NCBI RefSeq assembly: GCF_001949145.1 | Contig: NW_019091392.1 | Location: forward strand, 414,283 to 459,978 | Reading direction: 5' to 3' | Source: Acanthaster planci | Taxonomy: Eukaryota; Echinodermata; Asteroidea; Valvatida; Acanthasteridae | Length of the DNA: 45,696 nt | In this document: positions 1-9,483 of the stretch, piece after piece | Layout: every line of letters starts with the position of its first letter | Numbering within the stretch: the first letter of the stretch is position 1 | Translations under genes and position numbers: made by a program | The notes under the pieces: model-generated | Database searches by the model: none | The model's input: the letters and a program-made list of their open reading frames with translations, nothing else | Told to the model about the DNA's origin: nothing

Positions 1-300
1 GGGGCCAGATTAGCATGCAGCGGTGCTGTGTGGCTCATCTCTGCGGTGGTGGCACGCTTTTGTCCCTGGTGGTAATCCGCTGGCTCTCCACTCGCCCTGG
101 TATACGGTTTCAAAACAAGGCTGGATTATCACCACTTTTGAGAGTGAAAAATGTCGGTAATGCCCAGCAGCCTGGTCTTTTGTTTGCAGTACGTTTTTTT
201 TGCTACAGGGCCCTGTTTCCTTTGTCCGAGTTTGGAGACCCCGGCCATGCATATAAACCATATGTCTCAGATTCCGAAGTCTCCGGCAGGAAGTGGTTAA
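1..300. repeat. piggyBac-like MITE end (partial)
   Basis: This is the right-hand part of a repeat that continues off the left edge. It ends in GGCAGGAAGTGG followed by TTAA at 297-300, the target preferred by piggyBac transposons. Bases 1-41 are nearly identical to 27756-27797. The segment from about 150 to 300 resembles 44400-44559, which ends in the same GTGGTTAA. It is non-coding: the overlapping short frames on both strands are not conserved in the other copies. Confidence 0.55.
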
Positions 301-442
301 TACTGTGCATGTCATGGCAAGTACCATTTTGCTACGTTTAGGCTACCTAAGGTAAACATGTCCAGTACAAAACTACTGAAATTCCCCACAAAAATGTCCT
401 CTATCCAGTCAATCCAATATTAAGTAGCTTCCATATATGCTG

Positions 443-609
443 CAGGGGTGAGATTGACCAATGATAATAGCTGAAAACAGCTGAAAATGGCATCAAGAAG
501 CTTCATGGTGAAAATCTCCTATACCTCTGTGCACAGCCAGAGGAAAAAAGGTGAAACCCAAAACAACAAAAGCTGAAATCAGCTAAAAAGCTGAGAAATC
601 TCACCCGTG
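443..609. mobile_element. Short hAT-like MITE
   Basis: A 167-bp segment is bounded by inverted termini CAGGGGTGAGATT and AATCTCACCCGTG (13 bp, one mismatch). The interior repeats AGCTGAAA-type words near both ends. A related left terminus and subterminal sequence occur at 20137, and a matching right terminus at 29777-29789. The terminus style resembles hAT elements, but no clear 8-bp target duplication is visible, so the superfamily is tentative. Confidence 0.5.
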
Positions 610-1982
610 TCGTTACATGTTCACTTTATGTCATTTTCCGTGTGAAGAATTTACACATGAATTAGGCTTCTGGCACTGCCCCTGATGGCTCTGATTGCTG
701 TTTGTATCATCAGCTATTTATAAGTATTACTCAATAAGTGAAATAAAATGCATCATGCTATGGATCACCAAAAGCCTTTGATGAGCTGTATTTTGCAATG
801 AAAGCAATATGTGAATCCCTTTTGTTTCTTCTTGTCAATCTCCTTTTGATTGTAAAAATTTATAACACATTTGTTCATGTATATAAAAACAGGACAACTA
901 AAGCAAATCCAAATGTCATCACATACACATAAAGTATTAATTGAGTGATCTGTTTAGTAATGTGGGTAGGGTATAACACCAGTCATCACAGTATCACATG
1001 CATCATCCCTGCCATTGTTATCTGTATTTTCAAAATTCACCGAATGCAGAAAACAAACCAGCAACACCTTCGGAATTTATTTTTAGGGCAATTCTAAGTG
1101 AACAAATCACCTCTGGAGGATGCTCCAGTTTATCCATAATGCAGAAGGTGCAAACTTCCCCATTTTGCATAATGATGCGTGTCTGCCCGTGTTAGTTGTA
1201 CTCTGCTTGCATAACATGGAGTTTGTGAACAAGAGATGTTCTCGTGTTCCCAGAATGAATAAGTATTGTATTTCATTGGACAGCCAGGGGCTGACAATTA
1301 AAAAAGAGGGAGTGATTGCATGGTTCGTAGGTAAGTCCTGAATTATACTTAACAGCTGTTTCAAGCCCATGTTTATATTTTGAAATATATGAGGAAGTTA
1401 TCAGCACTGGCCTCCATAGATTGGCATAATATGAATAAATGCGGATGCGTTCGTCCATGAACTGGTTGGCCCATTTACTCAAACATTCAGAGAGTACCTG
1501 AATTTTTTTTTCAAAAGAACTGCTAAGGTGACCTTCAAAAGGCCAAAAGACTGTTGCTACAATGGAGGCATAAATGTGACGTTATTTTTATGTACTTTAC
1601 AAATGCAAATGCAAGCAAAAAAATTCAAGAAAATAGGAGAAAATAATTATATGGAAATTAATGACAAGCTATAGGGATAGACAGGGGTATGATTTTAGTC
1701 ATGATTCAAATCCAAAATGATTTTGAAATTGTTTCCAATTTACTCCCAAAACAACCAACTCAGATACCGATGCACTAGGTCATTCTTCCAGCTTCATCTG
1801 AAGCAGATAATTTGTTTTGAATTGTTAAAAAGGAGAGGGAAAAATGAGGGGAAAACAGCACTGACAAATTTACCATTGTTGCCACATACAGCATTTTTTA
1901 CCGAGCAGAAAAAAAAAAGACAGCTAGGGAAGCAAAAACAAGTGTGTGCAGATGAATGACAGGTCTGTATAGAGTTAGAATT
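610..1982. other. No recognisable feature
   Basis: AT-rich sequence downstream of the putative last DBHS exon (on the minus strand). Short frames of 60-90 codons occur on both strands, but none has a recognisable family, a convincing start context or splice partners. I see no gene here. Confidence 0.5.
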
Positions 1983-2553
1983 ACTACACCTCGTAAATAT
2001 TCATGAGCAAATCAGAGTATGTCATTGGCTGATTCCACCTCACATCTGGGAAGTAGAAATGATATGTGATCATGTGACGTCATAATGATGAGTATCTGCC
2101 TCATTGCCATGCGGTAGTTTTTCTGATAGCACCAGAAAACCCCTCTGGAACCCACCGCGTAAATATGTAGTCTGTGTCATGTAATCTTTCTGGAGTTGTA
2201 TCCTAATAACTTTTACAGATAAGACCCAAAACATATGTCAGCAAAAGACAATTGAAGCCATGTTGCTGTGCACATCTGCACTCGAGCGTACACGGAAATT
2301 AGCAGTTGAGAAACAATGGCGTCTGTGGGTAAAAGTAGCCTTAGATTTCCGTCTACATCTGAATATGAACTTGAACTTATTGTGCACTTATGTATTGTGC
2401 TGAATGAAGATGCAAAATCTACAAGGGCAGTTATTGACAAGGCAGTGAGGTTCCTAGAAAAATACTGTTAAGACAAGAAGGTGGATTTTGAAGAGGCTTC
2501 TCAGTCGGAACCTGCAGAATTGAACATTTAATTGAATATTTATGAGGTGTAGT
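1983..2553 (+). mobile_element. 571-bp TIR element (DNA-transposon derivative)
   Basis: Terminal inverted repeats of 21 bp with one mismatch lie at 1983-2003 (ACTACACCTCGTAAATATTC...) and 2533-2553. A perfect palindromic CRE-type site, TGACGTCA, lies at 2075-2082, followed by a 51-codon frame at 2316-2471. A target-site duplication is not obvious. The structure fits an internally deleted DNA transposon retaining the start of its gene. The superfamily is unknown to me. Confidence 0.55.
2316..2471 (+). CDS. 51-aa frame inside the TIR element
   Basis: ATG in a good context (AACAATGG) opens a 51-codon frame ending in TAA. The composition is protein-like: acidic and hydrophobic segments (EYELELIVHL) followed by a basic helix (STRAVIDKAVRFLEKYC). 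I do not recognise it. It lies entirely within the 1983-2553 TIR element, so it is most likely the N-terminal remnant of a transposase or accessory protein. It could also be a short first coding exon whose partner exons were lost. No splice donor is compelling. Confidence 0.3.
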   Translation: MASVGKSSLRFPSTSEYELELIVHLCIVLNEDAKSTRAVIDKAVRFLEKYC

Positions 2554-2557
2554 GAAA

Positions 2558-2675
2558 CAAATACAGCATGGTTTATTTACAGTGGGAATTACACTTCGCA
2601 TAGGAAGGTAGTCAAGCTGACTTACACCTTGGGACAGTAATTCCCACTACTTCCTGTCAAATCATGCTGTATTTG
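2558..2675. repeat. Foldback palindrome at the DBHS 3' end
   Basis: Two perfect inverted blocks are nested. CAAATACAGCATG (2558-2570) pairs with 2663-2675, and AGTGGGAATTAC (2581-2592) pairs with 2637-2648. The space between is about 44 bp. It abuts the right end of the TIR element. On the minus strand it would lie in the 3' UTR of the DBHS gene, and it contains that gene's candidate polyadenylation signal. Confidence 0.65.
2572..2577 (-). promoter_or_regulatory. Candidate polyadenylation signal
   Basis: AATAAA on the minus strand, about 146 nt past the stop codon of the putative terminal DBHS exon at 2724-2870. The signal is canonical and its spacing is reasonable for a short 3' UTR, but the hexamer is common in AT-rich DNA. 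Confidence 0.35.
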
Positions 2676-2723
2676 TATAATACTATATCACATGAATGAA
2701 TGTGGCAACAACAGTGACTGCAT

Positions 2724-2870
2724 TCAGACAGCAACAGGGTGCATGACAAGTACACCTGCCTGCTGAAGCTGTGTCTTGCTACCAATGCCTTGCTGCTCGT
2801 TCACATGAGGGATCAACTGTAGCTGCTGCTGTTGCTGCTGCTGCTGTCGGCTTTCATTACCAACTCGAAG
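2724..2870 (-). CDS. Probable last exon of the DBHS gene (polyQ tail)
   Basis: On the minus strand a CATGCAG acceptor (AG at 2871-2872) opens a 48-codon frame ending in TGA at 2724-2726. It encodes LRVGNESR, then eight glutamines from a CAG/CAA run, then further Q-rich sequence ending MHPVAV. It opens in phase 0, which matches both possible donors of the upstream exon at 14235/14250. DBHS proteins end in variable low-complexity tails after the coiled coil, so a short Q-rich end is plausible. An AATAAA follows. The polypyrimidine tract is weak and there is no conserved motif, so assignment to this gene is inference. It could instead belong to an unrelated transcript. Confidence 0.45.
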   Translation of the reverse strand, partial: LRVGNESRQQQQQQQQLQLIPHVNEQQGIGSKTQLQQAGVLVMHPVAV

Positions 2871-2872
2871 CT

Positions 2873-3268
2873 GCATGTTGTTGAGAAAAATTTATGACTG
2901 TTACCTTGGCCACATATAAAGTTCCATTGCTTTGCCATCCAAAACCTTCCTATCTTAGTTACAGATCAAACACCATCCATTTATCTGGGTACTGTACAAT
3001 ACCCCTGATTACTGTAACACCCATTAACAAAGTGCAAAGGTAAAACAATTGCTTTCCATGAGCTGCTCTTGTGATATTTATATCAACAATCAAATTTGAG
3101 TCTCCCATGTGAAATGTACATGCTAAACAAATTTATTGTTCACCTATTCCCCTCTACACTTTACAATAAATGTAAACATACAGCTGTCCAATCATGATTT
3201 TACAAGTTAAGGAAATCACAAATATGGAGAGTGTAGGCATCTTTATACAATCCATAGAATCTGAAGTA
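2873..3268 (-). other. Intronic, nothing recognised
   Basis: AT-rich sequence immediately upstream (minus sense) of the putative last exon. No further exon-like frame or repeat was identified. Confidence 0.4.
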
Positions 3269-4475
3269 AGGGTCGGAATTTAAGTTTTATTTGCTAAACA
3301 TTTAGTTTAGCAACACTTCGATTTGCCCGATTTTGCTTCGATTTTTCCCGCAAGCTCTTGGACAAGCACTGAGCATACAGTGCTTATTAATAAATTTAAC
3401 CATTTAAACGTTTGGCCAACACAAACAACAGAGGCGACCGCATGTTCACTCTGTTTCTGCTAAACAAGGACAATTTTAATGCAGTTATGTACCTCAACAA
3501 CAATGCATACTTGTGGTTGTTGGAGTGTAAGCAATGTCCTTTTATTGACAACATAGGACTTTCAAGAAAAAAAGAAGTGAGAACGAATGGGAGATGGAAT
3601 ACACTGTATATTCATTTTGCCTGTTCAGCAGAATATTTTCTTTCTTCAAAAAAGATAAATGTTTTTTTGAAGAAGTTGTTTATAAATTTGGAAGCCTGGA
3701 AAATGTCTACACCAGGCTATTTGCCACAAATTATATACTCAGCAAGAAATGAGACCGAGGGGTACCCCCAACATGTCCAATCCCTATACACATTCCAGAC
3801 TATTGTTACTTAAAGCATCCCCCAAGATGTCTGAAAGGAATTCCCCAGATTCCTGTGAGACAATGACCAACACAAAGCAGGGGGGTTCTCTCTGTCTCAT
3901 ACCTTGCTGCATATGACAAATTAATGTCAAGAAAAGGAGATGAAGGACCATTATCTAATTTATCCAAGGCTTTACAACCAAGTGGTAATCCACTCACTAG
4001 GGGGAAAAAAAGCCTGGCTGGGGTCCAGGCAGCATGCTGGAGAGGGCCCAGGATTTTCCATTGTAATACTGTTTCTGGGCAACTGTAACAATCCTACCAA
4101 TGGCTGCTTCGCTTGCAAAGAATCAACTTACTAATTGGCTGATGATCAAAACATCTGCCCAGCAAGTCTTCCTAGTAATAGCTGCATCTTCAAAGATATG
4201 TGACCCAGACCCAAAAACTTCAAAAGATACATTGTGTCTAACACAACAATAGAGCTGTCAATCACTCCTGGGGAGATATCTTTTTCTGCAGAGCTGAGGT
4301 GGATTTATTCTACATTTTTTTTCATCAGGACTTGCTGAGCCACTCGAAAATAATAATTTCTTTCCACTTATTTTTTGGTGTGTTGTGGGCTAAGTCAGAT
4401 AAAATCATTTTATTAAGTTTTAAAAGAGCTGAATTTTTTTGTTGGATGTTTAGACAAATAAAACCTTGGGCACCT
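3269..4475 (+). repeat. 1.2-kb dispersed repeat, copy 1
   Basis: This segment is homologous, in inverted orientation, to 35705-36218 plus 38818-39022. Shared landmarks run in the same order: GGGTCGGAATT at its left edge, ACAACCACAA, the ACATAGGACTTTC block at 3551-3563, CCTACCAATGGCTGCTT, GTGACCCA, and TTTTTGGTGT near the right edge. It carries about 440 bp (roughly 3600-4040) that copy 2 lacks, including a palindromic insert. No coding function is evident. It is probably an old non-autonomous transposon. Confidence 0.7.
3733..3914. repeat. Palindromic insert inside copy 1
   Basis: Imperfect inverted arms (about 35 bp) at 3733-3769 and 3881-3914. AGCAAGAAATGAGAC and GGGGTACCCCC on the left mirror GTCTCATACCTTGCT and GGGGGTTC on the right. 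The segment is absent from the paralogous copy at 36 kb, consistent with insertion of a small foldback MITE. Confidence 0.45.
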
Positions 4476-4889
4476 GATCCTTCATCTTACGTATTATGAG
4501 GAATGTCTACTTTTGCTGCTTGCTCTGTCTGTTTAGGCTTTTGTCTGTTCACAAAAACGGATAAAGCCGGAATTAATGGAATTCAATATGATGCATGTAT
4601 CTGCAGAGAAATGCCAGAAATTTTAACATTTTTTATTCCGGTGAGATTAGGCTACACAAAAAACACACATGCAGCACCGAAGCAGGGACGCATCTCACTT
4701 GGTGCTGTAAAGGGTTGTGATTGGACAGTCACCATGTGAGCAGTGCATCTGTGCTTAAGTTGAGCGGGCGGCAGCACTAAGGCTATTAAACAACCCACTG
4801 TCAGCAAGTCCCTACACGTGATTTTTTTTGGGGTGCCATTTTAGCTTCTAAGATGTTCTACATTTGATCTAGATTAGAATTAGTAAAAC
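4476..4889. other. No recognisable feature
   Basis: Sequence between the dispersed repeat and the DIRS relic. Only short chance frames are present. The DIRS homology starts abruptly near 4890, so this may be the flank of a 5'-truncated element. Confidence 0.4.
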
Positions 4890-4892
4890 ATT

Positions 4893-5717
4893 AATTAATT
4901 AACACTGCCATCCACCATGTACTTTGGGGAATGTTTGTCGAGCGTCCTCACGTCAAACGCCTTGTTCTTTCTTGGGACCTTGGTAACGTCTTGCGCATTC
5001 TCACCGGTCCTCCCTTCGAACCACTGTCGGATGCATCTGATTTCCATCTTAGAATTAAGCTGGCATTCTTCCTGGTGGTCGTTACCTCCAGACACGGCAG
5101 TGAACTGCATGCCCTGTCAACTGCTGAAGGTCACATACGCTGGGAGCAGCAGAGTTCGTCTTATCCCAGCCATCAAATTCCCAAAAGAACCAGACGCCTG
5201 TCTTCTGGCCTCCAGACATTTTCGTCCCTAATATAACCTCTCTTTCAGCAGATAGCTCCGACAAGAAGTGGTGTCCGGTTCGTACCTTCAAATGGTATCT
5301 CGTGAGGACCAAGCCTCGCTGTGAGAATGGTTCCAGACTTTTCATCACAACCACAAAACCCTTTCATCCAGCAGCAAAAGACCCATAGCTCATTGGACGG
5401 TCTTGGCCATTGTCTTTGCAAGTCAAGACAGGCCGACTCGACATGACGAGACGACTCGATCTCACATCAGAGCCCATGATGTTCTGGCCGCCTCTGCGTC
5501 CTGGTTGTTCTTCAGAGGTGTCTCCTTGGCAGACATTTGCCAAGTGGCTTGTTGGAAATCTCTTTCCACCTTCACCGAGAGCTACCTCAAGGATGTCCGG
5601 CAAAGTGAGATGACTCACGGTGCAGCAACCCTACCGCTCAGCGATTGGGACAGCATCCAGCGCTGTCCCTCACCGAACAAAGAAATGCTCATCGTAGATG
5701 CTATTCCTTTGTTGTAG
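4893..5717 (+). pseudogene. DIRS-like tyrosine recombinase, catalytic half (broken)
   Basis: Homology to DIRS-type tyrosine recombinases begins near IHHVLWGMFVERP and continues through PPFEP, KLAFFL and RHGSELHALS (the region of the first catalytic Arg). It then passes to a second frame with the WPPDIFVPNITSL and CPVRTFKWYL region, and to a third with HIRAHDVLAASASWLF, GVSLADICQVACWKS and FTESYLKDV. The expected H-x-x-R box reads H-D-V-L, so the second catalytic Arg is replaced by Leu. The CWKS and terminal Tyr (TESY) positions remain. At least two frameshifts are needed. This is the C-terminal two thirds of the enzyme that would integrate circular retrotransposon DNA. The N-terminal part is absent. 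It is a dead relic, closely related in sequence to the minus-strand element at 8.9-12.4 kb. Confidence 0.8.
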
Positions 5718-5765
5718 AATAGTGAGTGTTCGCTTGAGTAGCACCTGCCTATATATGCCTGCATA

Positions 5766-6080
5766 TGTAGGCTGGACAGGGGTATGTGAATGCAGGAGAC
5801 TCCTCCCCCACATTAGTGTGGGTTGGGTCTCCTAGTGATACTTACCCCTGTCCAGCTGTTCACGCCTGTCCTTCCCCACTTTGGCTCTGGGGAACTTCTC
5901 CGTTTCAAAAAGAAGGACCAACATGGTGGCGGAACCGCATTGCATTGTGGTGGGTCAGGGGGCAGCATGCATAATCAAGTCTTTTCAGCGAACTGTAATA
6001 GGCACATGGGAAGTTTGCATATATAGGCTGGACAAGGCCAAGTAGCATTAGGAGACCCGACCCACACTAATGTGGGAGAA
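5766..6080 (+). repeat. DIRS-type terminal module 1 (inverted-repeat array)
   Basis: Begins about 50 bp after the recombinase relic. GCTGGACAGGGGTA (5771-5784) is perfectly inverted at 5843-5856. Nested within are GGAGAC/GTCTCC (5795-5800, 5827-5832) and CCCACA-TTAG-TGTGGG (5807-5822). The second arm (5801-5856) is repeated in inverse at 6024-6080 after a spacer of about 167 bp. The order partial arm, arm, spacer, inverted arm is the same as at 8491-8801 and 23505-23820. It resembles the terminal/internal complementary repeat arrangement of DIRS retrotransposons. Confidence 0.65.
5952..6032 (+). repeat. Direct repeat, left copy
   Basis: About 81 bp starting GGGTCAGGGGGCAGCATGC. It is repeated in the same orientation at 7441-7522 with about 8-9 differences (roughly 90% identity). 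It overlaps the right half of terminal module 1. The two copies bracket 1.4 kb of unassigned DNA, as expected for repeated terminal sequences of one element or a tandem insertion. Confidence 0.75.
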
Positions 6081-7440
6081 GAAACTTATCAACCGTAGTG
6101 CGCCCTCTAGTCCCTTGATGCATAGTAGAATGGGCCCCCATGTTCGTCCTTCTTTTCCTTAGGGTGATTCTAAACGGACGTATCTTTTTTACTTTTTCGA
6201 GTTAATCGAGGTTCCGTTTCGTTTCCAAACCTTTGTGATAATCTGATCAAACCGTAACGCATTGTAATAAATGCACATTCTATAGTTCCCGAGTTAATAT
6301 GTGTATTTTCTTGTTTTGGTGGTATTTTTCTCTTCTCATGTGTGCGCATTTTATAGATTGTTGACTCTACGCTATTATACCCCTAAGCGATACATAGGGT
6401 CAACGGGGCTGCCCTAGGATTGTTGGGGGTTCCGTGAGGCAGTGCAAATGATCAATACCGTGGTTCCCCTCTTTCCTTGGTATGTATGTAGGGTCAATAA
6501 GCTGACCCTGGGTTTGTTTGGGTTTGGGAAGAAGTGCGAAACGTTTCGAATTCCATGACCCTACATTCCCCTATAGACCGACAGGAATTGGTCTGTGGAG
6601 GATCGATTGGCATCTTGCTAAACTTGTGATTCCACGGCTAATCCCTGCTGGTAATACCATCTTGGTTCAGTTCAGGGTTAGCCCACGCCACACTTCAAGG
6701 GTCTGAGCTGCAGTGTTTGCGATATCTGAAGGCTCAGGTCCCAAAAGTAACACCGAAGTACAGCAGTCAACGATAGTGCAGAGTGGCGCTGCACTCAGGG
6801 TGGAAATTTTCCCTGCTAGCTAGGTCTGGGCGCAACACCACTGTGTACCAGTTCCCAAGCATTACGGACAGGTGACAACTTCTTGTCAAAATGTACCGTG
6901 GGCAATGCCTGACACTGGCTTGGCTTACAAGACTATGCGCCGGAGCGACCTTATGCCGCCAGTGCTATCTACACTGGCCACATCACTCCTGGTGCCACTG
7001 TCTTCAGACGCCCTTTCAACTGGGACAACAGGCCGTGACAAAGGTGTTGACTCTTCACGGAACATCGCAGAGACAATACCAGACCATGCGGGCTTACCAC
7101 CACTTGCGCCCGGAACAGAGCCCACCGGCCTCATGCGCCGTTGGGGCTTTCGATCTCTGTACGTCACCCTGTCTTCCGGCTACCTTCCTGGCCTTTCTGG
7201 GAAGACTGCTTCTACCTCTGCAGTTCACCAGCCCCCTCCTGCTGTATCTTAACTACAGTCTGGGCAAGCCTCAGATGCCGCAGCTCAGCTCGTCGGCCCT
7301 GTGCTGCCATGGACGCAGTGTCTGCAGAAAGGCCTGATGCTCTGAACGATCGTTGGACAACGTCCAACACATCCAGTGAAGATCGTTCGGCACTGGATGG
7401 AGGATTCCTGACCTGGGTTGACGAAGAATATCCTCCCTCT
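6081..7440 (+). other. Unassigned 1.4-kb segment between direct repeats
   Basis: Higher GC than the surroundings, with overlapping plus-strand frames at 6872-7252, 6891-7337 and 7141-7515 that I cannot assign to any family. Given its position between two copies of a DIRS-type terminal repeat, it is most likely untranslated or decayed internal sequence of a second DIRS-like copy. The overlapping frames look like GC-driven chance frames. Confidence 0.35.
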
Positions 7441-7618
7441 GGGTCAGGGGCCAGCATGCATAATCAAGTCTTTTCAGCAAATTGCAATAGGCACATGGGA
7501 AATTTGCTTATGTAGGCTGGATAGGGGTATGTATGATAGGGGTACGTGGGAGACTTAGCGAATTGAATCAGACGCAAAGGAATTTGCATATTTAGCGACT
7601 GTTTGGGGTTATGTTTCT
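7441..7618 (+). repeat. Direct repeat, right copy, plus DIRS terminal fragment
   Basis: 7441-7522 repeats 5952-6032 and leads into GGCTGGATAGGGGTA. The next part, 7574-7612 (GCAAAGGAATTTGCATATTT then AGCGACTGTTTGGGG), is the inverse of 23543-23585 in the solo terminal module. This ties the 5.7-7.6 kb sequences to the same family of termini. Confidence 0.6.
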
Positions 7619-8490
7619 CTATGTCGCTTGATCTGCCGTGGCTAATGCTGAAGTCGGTGGAACAGAAGTCATAATGTACGTGAAGACAGTACTAAGAATT
7701 TCCGGGAATATTCTGGCCTGTATTTCTGCAAAACACATTTCTTTTCTTTACTGGTGTTGCTCATTTTGAAATCTCTGAGAAACTCAGCTTTCAATTAATG
7801 AAATTCAGCTAACAGTATTCCAGAAAATGCATGCATGTGGCAAAACAACCTAACGTCCTTCCATGAGCGAGCACACTGGTTTTGCACTAAACCATGTTGC
7901 CTGCTAAAAGTGTCCGAGGATGCACTTGCAGCCGCACAAAAAAATCCATAATGCATTCAATACGAGTGGAGACATGACTGATGGCTATTGATATGCTATT
8001 TAGCATAACACTGGCATACCATGTAATCATTTAAGCACCTTTTATTAACTTCCGCTCTGGCCATTTTTAGGAATTAGGTTCGTCTCTGCTACAGCCGTTT
8101 TAAAGAAATTTCTAAAACTCGTATTTTCAGGGCTAAAATTCATAATTCAAAGTCTACATTTAAATTTTGTAATAATTCCGCCAAAATTGGAATGGTTGGC
8201 AGGTATGTAACTCCACAGTCAGAACAAAGGGAGTGTATCTGAATACTGAGGCTGGCTTACAAGTATGTCACCCTGCTGACCAATGTCAATATTAATCTGG
8301 CTCCACATTGTAAGACGAGCAAAACAAAATAGACTATTAACTCACAAATGACAACAGCTGGAAAGCTAAAAGGACTTAAAATAAAACACAAGATACACTC
8401 ACAGACAAAGCAGCAAGCCAGGACACTTTGCTACAAGGAAGAGTGACAAATAAGTGAGAAAAAATGATAAAAGCCAACATGGAAAATCTG
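7619..8490. other. No recognisable feature
   Basis: AT-rich sequence between two DIRS-type terminal regions. No supported exon, RNA gene or transposon terminus was seen. Confidence 0.4.
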
Positions 8491-8801
8491 CCCCACCTAG
8501 AGTGGGACGAGTCTACTACTGCATACCTACCAGATTACCGATACGTATATGGTCCATTACTTCCATTCACTAAATTCTTGATCACCAGCAGTGCGCCCTT
8601 ATTCGCTCGACTCCCGCAAAGGCAGCTGCTATGTTCTTCCTCTTTTTCGATGCACAAAGTGCGCTGAGGCCACGAGGGGAGGAGGGAGGGAGATTGGTAA
8701 TGTGGTAGGTATGCAGTAGTAGACTCATCCCACTCTAGGTGGGGGGAGAGTCTACTGCATGCAATTTACGCAGATAACCAATACATATGCAGAGTAGCAC
8801 C
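8491..8801 (-). repeat. DIRS-type terminal module 2
   Basis: A 49-bp arm at 8491-8539 is inverted at 8696-8744 with only two mismatches, separated by a 156-bp spacer. A third, partial copy in direct orientation follows at 8746-8801 (GAGTCTACTGCAT, then ACCAATACATATGCAG). Each arm contains its own small hairpin, CCCAC-CTAGA-GTGGG. It lies just downstream (minus sense) of the truncated recombinase of the 8.9-12.4 kb element, the same relative position as module 1. High arm identity suggests a fairly young structure or one kept uniform by replication. Confidence 0.75.
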
Positions 8802-8939
8802 GAACCAGAGAACAGTGGGAAGGCGAGAGCGCACTGACAACCCTGAACCCCAGGGGGAGTCACATATAGCCTGCAATGAACAAAAATAACAAATTAGCAA
8901 AGGACTGCAAGAGGTAAGCACAAAGAACAACTCACCATC

Positions 8940-9480
8940 TCAAGTGTATCCACTTGCATGACCGTAACTGGAGCTACTGAGATCCCATCTTGAGCACGGC
9001 CAGTCCGTGGCTAAAAGGAAGACCAGCTTCACACCCAAATGAAGTAGGGTAGCTTCTCCCACAGGTTCGAAAGGGGGGCTAGCTAAAAGTTGAAGGACAT
9101 CTGCCAGATTCCATGAAGGAACAAGTCGTGTGGTTGGGGGCGTTCAATAAACATGCCCCAAAGAAGATGATGGATCAAAGTGTTGTTAGAGATAGAGGAT
9201 CCATCAGGAAACCCACCGTGGAAAGCCGCCAAAGCCAAACGGTAGTTCCTGATTGTTGAAACGACGAGGCTAAAACGGAAGAGATGCAAGAAGAACTCTG
9301 TTACAAGGGAAAGAGTTGCTTCGGCCAGCTTCGCAGAATGTTGTCTACACCAGGAGTTGATATGTGGAATGCGCCTTTCATAGATCTCTCTCGTTGACAG
9401 CTGTCTGCCTCTGGCAGCCAGGGCAGCAGCATCTTGAGAAAAACCCTGCCTACTGAAAGGATCATCGGACGATATCCAAC
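8940..9480 (-). pseudogene. DIRS tyrosine recombinase, N-terminal half
   Basis: The minus-strand frame carries the SAM-like core-binding region: GFSQDAAALAARGRQLS, IYERRIPHINSWC, VTEFFLHLF, STIRNYRLALAAFHGGF, then HHLLWGMFIERPQPHDLF. A frameshift near 9105 moves to SWNLADVLQLL, PPFEP and HLGVKLVFLL. The expected first catalytic Arg box is degraded (WPCSRWDL), and a TGA at 8940-8942 ends the frame. The catalytic C-terminal part is missing. It aligns with the start of the plus-strand relic at 4893 across IHH-LWGMF-ERP, so the two relics overlap by about 90 residues. Confidence 0.8.
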
Positions 9481-9483
9481 ACG

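Noticed and set aside
6872-7515. Three overlapping plus-strand frames of 124-148 codons
   Set aside because: GC-rich overlapping frames with no domain, lying between DIRS-type terminal repeats. No evidence favours one frame.
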